From assembly GCA_022482545.1 (NCBI GenBank), contig JAKVOZ010000001.1, positions 186,001 to 250,000 on the forward strand: a DNA stretch of 64,000 nucleotides, in the 5' to 3' direction. Position numbers and translations under genes: made by a program. Positions 7,638 to 14,968 of this stretch are shown in pieces. The notes under the pieces were generated by a model. That model ran no database searches, was not told the DNA's origin, and saw only the letters and a list, made by a program, of their open reading frames with translations. Within the stretch, counting starts at the first letter, position 1; every line of letters starts with the position of its first letter. Origin of the DNA: Bacteroidales bacterium (lineage in GTDB: Bacteria; Bacteroidota; Bacteroidia; Bacteroidales; P3).

Positions 7638-7856
7638 TATCTTTGCATAAGTAAATGATAAAAAACTATATGACGTCTATATCTTTTTGATTATTTACTA
7701 CAAGTCGGCCACAACCGTGGCGAGGATTATTGCTAACGCAGACTAAGGCTTATTTATTAAGTTTTTATTTATAAACCCTCATATGCGTCTAGCAAAAACC
7801 CAGTCGGTGGTTACCGACAAGCAAGCAAAAAACCCAGTCGGTGGTTACCGACAAAC
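7638..7856 (+). promoter_or_regulatory. Promoter and hairpin leader of HU-related copy 2
   Basis: The -7 box TATCTTTG lies near 7638-7645; the stretch before it reads differently from copy 1 (TTGATTTTG rather than TTGCGTATATC). The leader then repeats the copy 1 modules but with two, not three, GTCGGTGGTTACCGAC units (7793-7856). Together with a spacer change this makes the leader 26 bp shorter. Confidence 0.65.
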
Positions 7857-7877
7857 AATTTAAAAAAAACAACAACT

Positions 7878-8279
7878 ATGATTTCATTCGTAAAAATTAA
7901 AAGAAACATCGCAGTAGGACACACACCAGGAGTAAAGTATATGGCTCATCTTTGGCGTGAAGCAGATGTTAATCTTGACACAATAGCACAAGAGATTGCT
8001 GATGCTACTACTGTGTCTTATCCAGACGTGTTAGCCTGCTTGAAAGCAATGGAGATACACGTAAGTAAGTATGTCCTTAATGGCTCTGCCGTAAAATTTG
8101 GTACTCTCGGCTCTTTCATCCCTTCTATCAAGGCTACCTGCCAAGATACGTTGGACAAAGTAACTGCTGACACTATCAAAAAAACACGTTGCCGTTTCTA
8201 TCCTTCACCTGCCTTTATGAGAAAACTACAAAAAGCACAATTTGCTTACAAAGACTTAACTGTTAAAGGTCTTCAGTAG
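7878..8279 (+). CDS. HU-related DNA-binding protein, copy 2
   Basis: 133 residues, identical to the 1282-1683 product except for one Glu-to-Asp change. Belongs to the Bacteroidetes HU-related family of architectural DNA-binding proteins. It follows the RepA-like gene in the same order and spacing as in copy 1. Only a few silent or single-base differences separate the genes, so the duplication is recent or kept uniform by recombination. Confidence 0.88.
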   Translation: MISFVKIKRNIAVGHTPGVKYMAHLWREADVNLDTIAQEIADATTVSYPDVLACLKAMEIHVSKYVLNGSAVKFGTLGSFIPSIKATCQDTLDKVTADTIKKTRCRFYPSPAFMRKLQKAQFAYKDLTVKGLQ

Positions 8280-8400
8280 CCACAACCGTGGCGGGGATTC
8301 TTGCTAACGCAGCCACAGCCGTGGCGGGGATTATTTATTAAGTTTTTATTTATAAACCCTCATATGCGTAGCAAGAAACCCAGTCGGTGGTTACCGACAT
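8280..8400 (+). repeat. Mosaic of the HU-flanking repeat modules
   Basis: About one and a half 33-bp CCAC...GTGG units are followed by the TTTTTATTTATAAACCCTCA spacer module, ATGCGTAGCAAG and one GTCGGTGGTTACCGAC hairpin. The same building blocks occur in other orders at 1082-1260 and 1683-1861, so they shuffle as units. Confidence 0.75.
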
Positions 8401-8494
8401 TCTTGCTAACGCAGACTAAGGTTTGTTAATTAAGTTTTTATTTATAAAATTTTATTTAATATCTCACTTAGTCTGCGTAGCAAGATTTTTTTTT
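8401..8494 (+). terminator. Large stem-loop with T-tract after HU copy 2
   Basis: TCTTGCTAACGCAGACTAAG (8401-8420) pairs with its near-exact complement at 8467-8485 around an AT-rich loop, followed by nine T residues. It works as an intrinsic terminator on paper. It also looks like a miniature element with terminal inverted repeats. Confidence 0.65.
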
Positions 8495-8496
8495 AT

Positions 8497-8504
8497 TATC
8501 TTTG
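8497..8504 (+). promoter_or_regulatory. -7 box of sufT-like gene
   Basis: TATCTTTG directly after the stem-loop T-tract, about 75 bp before the start. Confidence 0.55.
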
Positions 8505-8579
8505 CAAGTTATTTAGACAAGCATTATAAGCAATAGTTAGAGTGGTCTTTATGCTCAACGAATTGATTAATAATTAAAA

Positions 8580-8945
8580 GTGAAAAAAGATAATATGGAA
8601 GAAAAAGAAAACAAGAATGCCAGTCGGTGCTTACCGACAAAAGAAATAATAAAAGATAGAGTTATTCAAGTGTTGAAGACAATATCTGACCCTGAGTTAC
8701 CAATAAACATTTGGGATATGGGACTTATCTACAATATTGATATTGATGATAATGGTTTTGTGCTTATCCTTATGACTCTTACTGCTCCTAACTGCCCTGT
8801 TGCTGAGGATTTGCCATTACAAGTAGAGCAGGCAGTCAAACAAACTGATGGCGTTAGTAATGTTCAAGTTCAATTGACGTTTGAACCTGCTTGGGATATA
8901 GAACGATTATCTTATGAAGCCAAAGTGGAACTCAACCTTATATAG
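8580..8945 (+). CDS. sufT: MIP18/SufT-family Fe-S cluster assembly factor
   Basis: A DUF59/MIP18 protein of 121 residues from GTG 8580 (an ATG at 8595 is an alternative start). The core has VLKTISDPELPINIWDMGLIY, LTAPNCPVAEDLP with the conserved Cys, and the C-terminal W.IERLSYEAK. Such proteins mature Fe-S proteins in the cytosol. The N-terminal residues ASRCLPT are encoded by a GTCGGTGCTTACCGAC hairpin of the dispersed family, so the element lies within the coding sequence just before the conserved domain. The gene overlaps the following permease by 32 bp. Confidence 0.85.
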   Translation: MKKDNMEEKENKNASRCLPTKEIIKDRVIQVLKTISDPELPINIWDMGLIYNIDIDDNGFVLILMTLTAPNCPVAEDLPLQVEQAVKQTDGVSNVQVQLTFEPAWDIERLSYEAKVELNLI

Positions 8946-9981
8946 GTTTAGCAAGAACCCTATATCTGTTGCATCTGTTGTTGTCATCGTTATCTTCTCT
9001 TTGATAGCCATTGCTGGTTATGCTATAACGCCTGACAAGACTCCTTATGCTAATGAACAACATCTTGAAATAGCAGTGAAAAAGCCAGGCTTCTCTGTCC
9101 TTATGCTTAAAATATATGATAAACCACAGCAAAAGGTAGGTTTTTTTAAGAATATGCTTTTTGGTACTGCGAGTAACTCTACCAACATACCTATCTATCG
9201 TTATCACAAACAAGGGCAACAAACTATCGTTGAGACCTATACAGGCGACAATCCCAATGACGGACAGATAATAACCTTGAATAACAACACAAAGTACGAG
9301 GTAGTAAGCAATTTTTACCCCCTTGGAACAGACAGATATGGACGTTGTCTTCTCTCTCAACTGATGATAGGCACAAGAGTATCGTTATCTGTTGGTTTCA
9401 TCGCTATTCTTATTGCTATCATCATCGGTGTTAGTCTTGGCTCTATCGCAGGCTATTTTGGTGGTTGGATAGACAATATGATAATGTGGGTGATAAATGT
9501 GGTGTGGAGCATACCAACTATTCTTCTTGTTATTGCGATAACGTTTGCTTTGGGAAAAGGTTTTTGGCAAGTCTTTGTTGCGGTAGGACTAACGATGTGG
9601 GTAGATATAGCACGTATGGTTAGAGGTCAAGTGATGTCTTTGAAAGAGCAAGAGTTTGTTCAAGCAGGTAAAGCACTCGGTTTTTCTAACACAAGGATAA
9701 TAGTTAAGCATATCTTGCCTAATGTTGTTGGTAGCGTAACGGTGATAATAGCCTCTAACTTCGCTACTGCCATACTTCAAGAAGCAGGATTATCTTTTCT
9801 CGGTATTGGTGTTCAACCTCCTATGCCTTCGTGGGGTACGATGATTAAAGAAAACTATGGTTACATTATTCTTGATGCAGCATATATGGCTATCATTCCA
9901 GGAGTGGCAATAATGCTTCTTGTGCTTGCTTTCTTTATGCTTGGTAGTGGCTTACGTCAAGCAATGGAAGTTAAACAATAG
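8914..9981 (+). CDS. DppC/OppC-type ABC transporter permease
   Basis: 355 residues. One N-terminal membrane helix is followed by an exported domain of about 100 residues, then GTDRYGRCLLSQLMIGTRVSL and five further helices. The EAA loop (EQEFVQAGKALGFSNTRIIVKHILPN) that contacts the ATPase, and GIGVQPPMPSWGTMI near the end, are typical of oligopeptide/nickel permease C subunits. No ATPase, B-subunit or binding protein gene is nearby, so partners must be elsewhere. It overlaps sufT by 32 bp, which suggests co-transcription. Confidence 0.88.
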   Translation: MKPKWNSTLYRFSKNPISVASVVVIVIFSLIAIAGYAITPDKTPYANEQHLEIAVKKPGFSVLMLKIYDKPQQKVGFFKNMLFGTASNSTNIPIYRYHKQGQQTIVETYTGDNPNDGQIITLNNNTKYEVVSNFYPLGTDRYGRCLLSQLMIGTRVSLSVGFIAILIAIIIGVSLGSIAGYFGGWIDNMIMWVINVVWSIPTILLVIAITFALGKGFWQVFVAVGLTMWVDIARMVRGQVMSLKEQEFVQAGKALGFSNTRIIVKHILPNVVGSVTVIIASNFATAILQEAGLSFLGIGVQPPMPSWGTMIKENYGYIILDAAYMAIIPGVAIMLLVLAFFMLGSGLRQAMEVKQ

Positions 9982-9997
9982 ATTGTTATTATTTTAT

Positions 9998-10948
9998 TTA
10001 GCCAAGAACATCTATTATCTTATCTGACAAAAACAAAGCAAGTTTATAATAAGATTCTTTTGTCCAGCCAGCAACGTGTGGCGTAAAGACAGTATTGTTC
10101 ATAGCAAAGAGAGTATTAAGTTCTTCGTTTGCTTTATTATCGTCTGTCATCTGATTGGAGAAGTTCTCATATTCCAGCACATCAAGTCCGGCACCTTTAA
10201 CCTTATCATCTTTCATTGCTTTGATAAGAGAGGATAGTTTGACAACCTTGCCTCGTGAGGTGTTAATCAAATAAAAACTTTTCTTGAAACAACTAACAAA
10301 CTCATCACAAAATATATACTCAGTCTCTTTGGTTAATGGTACGTGAAAAGACAATACATCACTCTCACAGAAAATATCATCTAAGGATACTTCTTGGCAA
10401 AAAGAGTTAGAGAACCCTTTCTTGTATTTATCGTAAGCAATAACCTTGCAATCAAACCCTTGTAATCTTTGACTAAAAGCCTTACCCATATTACCATAAC
10501 CAATGATACCTATCGTTTTGCCTTTAATCTCAACGCCACGATTTTCTTCTCTACGCCATAAGCCTTGTCTAACTTCTTTGTCAGCAAAGTTTATCTTATT
10601 GAAAAGACTTAATAGCAAACCAACAGCATGCTCTCCAACAGCATCACGATTACCTTCGGGAGAGTTTAAGCAAAGGATATTCTTTTTTTGAGCATAATCA
10701 ACATCAATGCTGTCCATTCCTGCACCGCTTCTTGCAATACATTTAAGATTAACTCCTTTGTCTATTATCTGTTTGTCTATCTTTATCTTGCTTCTAACAA
10801 TAAGACAATCATAACAAGAGATGTTTGCTAAAATATCTTCTCGTGTATAATTGGGACGATAATCAACTATGTAGCCTTTATCTTTTAGCTTTTCTATTAG
10901 TATCTTGTGGCTGTCGTCTATTAATAGGATTGTTTTTTCTTGTGGCAT
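9998..10948 (-). CDS. 2-hydroxyacid dehydrogenase, phosphoglycerate dehydrogenase-like
   Basis: 316 residues from ATG 10948, which lies inside the 3' end of the upstream gene (71-bp overlap). NAD-binding motif GIIGYGNMGKAF, catalytic Arg in INTSRGKVV, Glu in GAGLDVLEYE and His in TPHVAGWT fit the D-isomer-specific 2-hydroxyacid dehydrogenases. The N-terminal RSGAGMDSIDVDYA is typical of serine-pathway enzymes. There is no C-terminal ACT domain, so this is a short, probably unregulated form. Substrate is 3-phosphoglycerate or a related 2-hydroxyacid; serine genes are not adjacent. Confidence 0.85.
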   Translation of the reverse strand: MPQEKTILLIDDSHKILIEKLKDKGYIVDYRPNYTREDILANISCYDCLIVRSKIKIDKQIIDKGVNLKCIARSGAGMDSIDVDYAQKKNILCLNSPEGNRDAVGEHAVGLLLSLFNKINFADKEVRQGLWRREENRGVEIKGKTIGIIGYGNMGKAFSQRLQGFDCKVIAYDKYKKGFSNSFCQEVSLDDIFCESDVLSFHVPLTKETEYIFCDEFVSCFKKSFYLINTSRGKVVKLSSLIKAMKDDKVKGAGLDVLEYENFSNQMTDDNKANEELNTLFAMNNTVFTPHVAGWTKESYYKLALFLSDKIIDVLG

Positions 10949-11741
10949 TGAGTTGTGATTTTTTAACTTTCTTTCCTCTTGCGTTGTAAATGAAATTAAC
11001 AAAGTCTGTGTAACTGCCATTAAAGATATTCATATCAACATTGCCTTTTATTCCAGGGACAACACCTTTATGAGTATATTGCCAAAATGTCCAATTACTA
11101 TTTGTTGGCTCATTGCATAGTTTGCAAAGCCAAAGAGGATATTCATCAAAATTACCTTTTATATATTTTGTATAAGTGTCTATATTAGTATATATTATAG
11201 GCTTAACTTTATAATGTTTTTCTAATTCTCGCATACATTTATAAAGTTCATTTAATACTTGTGTATGAGAAACTTTTGTGAAACGATTACCATAACATAG
11301 TTCAAAATCAACAACAGGAGGTAAGTCTGTATCTGTCAGTTTAACGGTACGGATAAATGTCTGTGCTTGCTGTTTGCCGTCCTTATTAAACTTATAGAAA
11401 AGATAAGCACCAACAACAATGTTCTTGTCTTTGGCTTCTTTCCAATTAGATGCAAAACGTTTATCTACTAACGTTACACCTTCTGTTGCCTTAATGAAAG
11501 CGAATGAGATTTTTGAATCATAAACAATCTGCCAATCAATCTTTGCTTGATGAACAGATATGTCAATGCCCACAACAGGATAACGATTATAATCTATATC
11601 AACTGTTGGGCATGCGTAGTACTTTCTGTAATAATCTATGCCGTAAACGTAAACAACGCTCGCAACAACCGAAAGCAATACTAATACAATTGAAATAATT
11701 AATGCTCTACGTGTCAATTTTTTCTTTTTTTTAGTTGCCAT
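10878..11741 (-). CDS. Membrane-anchored GH25 muramidase (lysozyme)
   Basis: 287 residues from ATG 11741. A basic N-terminus (MATKKKKKLTRR) and one membrane helix (about 11-35) are followed by a GH25 domain: VVGIDISVHQ..IDW, FAFIKATEG, LPPVVDFEL (catalytic Asp/Glu), and WTFWQYTHKG..PGIKGNVDMN.F. It hydrolyses the MurNAc-GlcNAc bond of peptidoglycan. The C-terminal basic tail overlaps the next gene, and its own start overlaps the preceding lipoprotein gene by 11 bp, so the three genes form one tightly packed operon. Confidence 0.88.
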   Translation of the reverse strand: MATKKKKKLTRRALIISIVLVLLSVVASVVYVYGIDYYRKYYACPTVDIDYNRYPVVGIDISVHQAKIDWQIVYDSKISFAFIKATEGVTLVDKRFASNWKEAKDKNIVVGAYLFYKFNKDGKQQAQTFIRTVKLTDTDLPPVVDFELCYGNRFTKVSHTQVLNELYKCMRELEKHYKVKPIIYTNIDTYTKYIKGNFDEYPLWLCKLCNEPTNSNWTFWQYTHKGVVPGIKGNVDMNIFNGSYTDFVNFIYNARGKKVKKSQLNATRKNNPINRRQPQDTNRKAKR

Positions 11742-12447
11742 TACCAATATATGAAGCCACCTTGTTTAGTGGTTGTCTTAATCTTATTTGTTTTTTACTT
11801 TGCTTTGAATACACATTCAATGAAATAGTATCTTTTTCTATATTATAATCAAGGTCTTTCATCTGTTGTAAATCATAGTTTGAAAGTTCTTTACCAAAGA
11901 TAGCCTTGAAATCATTAATGTTGTTTTTATTAATATTAAACATCTTATCAAAAGCAATCATCTTGCCAGTATTTTTGTTGTAGTTAAGGGAAAGGTAAGT
12001 TGTTGTAGTGTCTTTTTGATTAACAAGATGAACATCTTTTTTGAATACACAACTTGTTATATCTTTGTATTGATAAGCATACAAAACTTTTAATATTAAA
12101 ACATTATGGTCTTTATTCGTTTTATAGTCTTTGTTCTTCTTTACAATAGAAACAAACCCTTTTATATTATTTGAAACAAAATCATTGATAGGCTTTATAT
12201 TAAAATCTTTATAGTCTTGTGTTGATATTCTTGGAAAAAGTATTTGCCCTTGAATATTATTTGCTGTATCGTGAAGATTAATACCAGAAACAATTAATCC
12301 TTTTATAAGTGGAACATCAAAATCTTTCTTCTCTATTTTTGTTTTACTTTGTTTAAACTTTGAATCTTTGTCCTTATTGCAAGCGTAAAATGTTAATAAA
12401 CAACAAGTAATTGCAATTAAAACTATAATATTTAATATCTTTTTCAT
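11731..12447 (-). CDS. Lipoprotein of unknown function
   Basis: 238 residues from ATG 12447, chosen because MKKILNIIVLIAITCCLLTFYAC is a clean lipoprotein signal with Cys after YA; the frame to 12504 would run past the promoter. The mature protein is Lys/Asn-rich and mixed alpha/beta in appearance. A stretch TGKMIAFDKMFNINKNNINDF weakly resembles DUF3298-like periplasmic domains. It is first in the operon with the lysozyme, so a cell-envelope role is likely but unproven. Confidence 0.7.
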   Translation of the reverse strand: MKKILNIIVLIAITCCLLTFYACNKDKDSKFKQSKTKIEKKDFDVPLIKGLIVSGINLHDTANNIQGQILFPRISTQDYKDFNIKPINDFVSNNIKGFVSIVKKNKDYKTNKDHNVLILKVLYAYQYKDITSCVFKKDVHLVNQKDTTTTYLSLNYNKNTGKMIAFDKMFNINKNNINDFKAIFGKELSNYDLQQMKDLDYNIEKDTISLNVYSKQSKKQIRLRQPLNKVASYIGNGN

Positions 12448-12501
12448 TATTATTTTCCCTTTATTTCCCTTTGTTTGCCCCTTTGATTTTAAAATCTTTT
12501 G

Positions 12502-12563
12502 CAAAATTACAATATTTATTTAGAAAAAAATTGATATAATAATAAAAATAAATATTATCTTTG
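12502..12563. promoter_or_regulatory. Divergent promoters
   Basis: A minus-strand -7 box TAATTTTG (12502-12509) serves the lipoprotein operon, and a plus-strand TATCTTTG (12556-12563) serves the beta-CASP gene. Confidence 0.65.
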
Positions 12564-12588
12564 CTAAAATTAATAAAAATTTAACATT

Positions 12589-13986
12589 ATGACAATAGAA
12601 TTTTTAGGAGCAGCCAAAGAGGTTACTGGAAGCAAACATTTGATAACTACAAACAAAGGTACAAAAATATTACTTGATTGTGGAATGTATCAAGGTAAAG
12701 GATTAGCAACAGATTCTGACAATAGAGAGTTGGGATTTGACCCAAAAGAAATAGATTACCTTATACTTTCTCATGCACATATAGACCACTCAGGACTTAT
12801 ACCATACATAGTTAAACTTGGTTTTAAAGGTACCATTCTTTGCACTCCCGCAACAAGAGACCTTTGTGCGATAATGCTCGTTGATGCAGGAAATATACAA
12901 GAATTAGATACTATAACATTTAACAAGAAAAGAGTAGCACAAGGATTAGACCCTGTTTCTCCTATATATACAGCAGATGATGCAAGAAACTCTATGCCTT
13001 ATTTTGTTAGTATTCCTTATAATAAAGACCTTCGTTTAGGAGAGTTTAGTATAATGTTTACTGATAATGGGCATATTCTTGGAAGCGCAACTTGTAATAT
13101 AACAATATTTGAAGGAGAAAAAAAGACAAGAGTAGCCTTCACAGGAGATATTGGACGATACTCTAAACGTATATTAAAAGAACCACAATCTTTTCCACAA
13201 GCAGACTATTTGATAATGGAATCTACTTATGGCGACAGAGTTCATGACCCAATAGATATGAGCGAAAAGAAACTTTTGGATATTGTTAAATATACTTGTG
13301 TTAAAAAACGTGGCAAACTAATCATTCCTTCTTTTGCTGTCGGTAGGGCACAAGAGATTATTTATGGATTAAACTATTTGTGGGAAACACATCAATTGCC
13401 ACCAATAGATGTTTATGTTGATAGTCCGTTGAGTTTGAATGCAACAAATATCTTTAAAATACATTCAGAATGCTTTAATGATAAGTTGAAACAATTTATG
13501 AAACAAGACCCTGACCCATTTGGATTTGATAAACTTCATTATGTTCAAAGTAAAGATGAAAGTAAGGCATTAAATTATAGCAAAGAACCATGTATTATTA
13601 TTTCTGCCTCAGGTATGATGGAAGCAGGAAGAGTTAAACACCATATCGCTAATAATATTGAAAATCCAAAAACAACTATTCTTGGCGTTGGTTATTGTTC
13701 TCCTTCAACTCTTGGACACAAAATACTCCGTGGAGATAAAGAAGTGTCTATCTTTGGAATAAAACATATTGTTCGTGCAGAAATAAAAAATATTGAATCA
13801 TATTCTGCTCACGCTGACTACAAAGAATTAATACAATTTATTTCTTGTCAAAACAAACAAGACCTTAAAAAACTTATCATTGTTCATGGTGAAGAAAAAA
13901 CACAAGTTAATTTTAAAGAACATCTAAAAGAAGAAGGATATAATGATATTTTCATACCAAGTAAAGGTGATAAAATAGAGATATAA
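12589..13986 (+). CDS. Beta-CASP metallo-beta-lactamase-fold nuclease
   Basis: 465 residues. MTIEFLGAAKEVTGSKHL opens a metallo-beta-lactamase fold with the SHAHIDHSG zinc motif; HILGSA and FTGDIGR supply later ligands. The inserted beta-CASP domain shows ESTYGDR, SFAVGRAQEI and ISASGMMEAGR, and the C-terminal RMMBL region has ESYSAHADYKEL and IVHGE. This is the CPSF73-like bacterial family thought to act on RNA. It has its own promoter and is followed within 8 bp by the next gene. Confidence 0.9.
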   Translation: MTIEFLGAAKEVTGSKHLITTNKGTKILLDCGMYQGKGLATDSDNRELGFDPKEIDYLILSHAHIDHSGLIPYIVKLGFKGTILCTPATRDLCAIMLVDAGNIQELDTITFNKKRVAQGLDPVSPIYTADDARNSMPYFVSIPYNKDLRLGEFSIMFTDNGHILGSATCNITIFEGEKKTRVAFTGDIGRYSKRILKEPQSFPQADYLIMESTYGDRVHDPIDMSEKKLLDIVKYTCVKKRGKLIIPSFAVGRAQEIIYGLNYLWETHQLPPIDVYVDSPLSLNATNIFKIHSECFNDKLKQFMKQDPDPFGFDKLHYVQSKDESKALNYSKEPCIIISASGMMEAGRVKHHIANNIENPKTTILGVGYCSPSTLGHKILRGDKEVSIFGIKHIVRAEIKNIESYSAHADYKELIQFISCQNKQDLKKLIIVHGEEKTQVNFKEHLKEEGYNDIFIPSKGDKIEI

Positions 13987-13993
13987 GTATTAA

Positions 13994-14479
13994 GTGAAAA
14001 GACTTCTTTGTTTAATATTAGTAATAATAACATTTCCGTGCTTTGGTCAAAATATTTTTGATAAATACAACAATCCAAATGTTGGGACAAAAGCACAGGA
14101 TTTTGTTTTTTATAAGATAGATGAGCCAAAGATAGAACACAAATTATATGAAATAAAATCATATTATACGATGTTGCTGTTCTATAATCCAGATTGTGAG
14201 CATTGTTTGAAGAAAATAAAACAGATGAAAAACAATGATACAATAAATCATCTTATAGAGGTTGATTCATTAATCGTTATTGCAATACCTCCCGAAGTGG
14301 ATAAACAAACAATAGAACAATCTCATTGCTCTTTACCAAAGAAATGGATAAGTGCCTATTGTGATGAAAAAAATTATAATATAATAACAAGCAAATATAT
14401 ATGGAAAGTACCAGAAGTATTTGTTTTGGACATCAATAAGAGAGTTATTAAAGTAGAGATAGAAAACGACGAACAGTAA
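13994..14479 (+). CDS. Exported thioredoxin-like protein
   Basis: 161 residues from GTG 13994. A signal peptide (MKRLLCLILVIITFPCFGQ) precedes a short thioredoxin-fold protein with PDCEHCLKK, a CxxC redox motif, and the cis-Pro-like VPEVFVLD. It resembles Bacteroidetes DUF5106/TlpA-like periplasmic oxidoreductases but is short. Tightly packed between the beta-CASP gene and aroQ (7 bp). Confidence 0.75.
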   Translation: MKRLLCLILVIITFPCFGQNIFDKYNNPNVGTKAQDFVFYKIDEPKIEHKLYEIKSYYTMLLFYNPDCEHCLKKIKQMKNNDTINHLIEVDSLIVIAIPPEVDKQTIEQSHCSLPKKWISAYCDEKNYNIITSKYIWKVPEVFVLDINKRVIKVEIENDEQ

Positions 14480-14485
14480 AAAACA

Positions 14486-14908
14486 ATGAAAAAGATAACA
14501 ATAATTAATGGAGCAAATCTTAATCTTTTAGGCACAAGAGAAACAGACATTTATGGACAAAAGAGTTTTGAAGATTATTTAAAACAATTAAGGCAAAGGT
14601 TTAGTGATGTTGTTTTAGAGTATAAGCAAAGCAATATTGAAGGAGAGATAGTTGATTATATTCAAAAAGCAAAAGATAGTTGTGGTATAGTTCTTAATGC
14701 AGGAGGATACACTCATACGTCTGTTGTTATCAGAGATGCAATATCATCAATAAAGACACCTGTTGTTGAAGTTCATATCTCAAACATATATGCAAGAGAA
14801 GATTTTCGCCATACTTCGCTTCTCTCTCCTGTATGCAAAGGAAGTATTATAGGATTTGGACTTGATAGTTATTTCTTAGCAATAAAATATTTTATTTCTT
14901 GTTGTTAA
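14486..14908 (+). CDS. aroQ: Type II 3-dehydroquinate dehydratase
   Basis: 140 residues, the normal length. INGANLNLLGTRE carries the lid region (Ala replaces the usual Pro in NGPNLN), NAGGYTHTSVVIRDA and VHISNIYAREDFRH hold the active-site Asn, His and Arg residues. It makes 3-dehydroshikimate in the shikimate pathway. No other aro genes are in view. Confidence 0.95.
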   Translation: MKKITIINGANLNLLGTRETDIYGQKSFEDYLKQLRQRFSDVVLEYKQSNIEGEIVDYIQKAKDSCGIVLNAGGYTHTSVVIRDAISSIKTPVVEVHISNIYAREDFRHTSLLSPVCKGSIIGFGLDSYFLAIKYFISCC

Positions 14909-14968
14909 TAAAATGTTTCCTCACTTCGTTTAATAAAAAAAGACGTTATAAAAAATTAGGACAATAAA

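Noticed and set aside
8938-9780. Antisense ORFs opposite the ABC permease.
   Set aside because: No domain and low-complexity translation. The permease frame is unambiguous.
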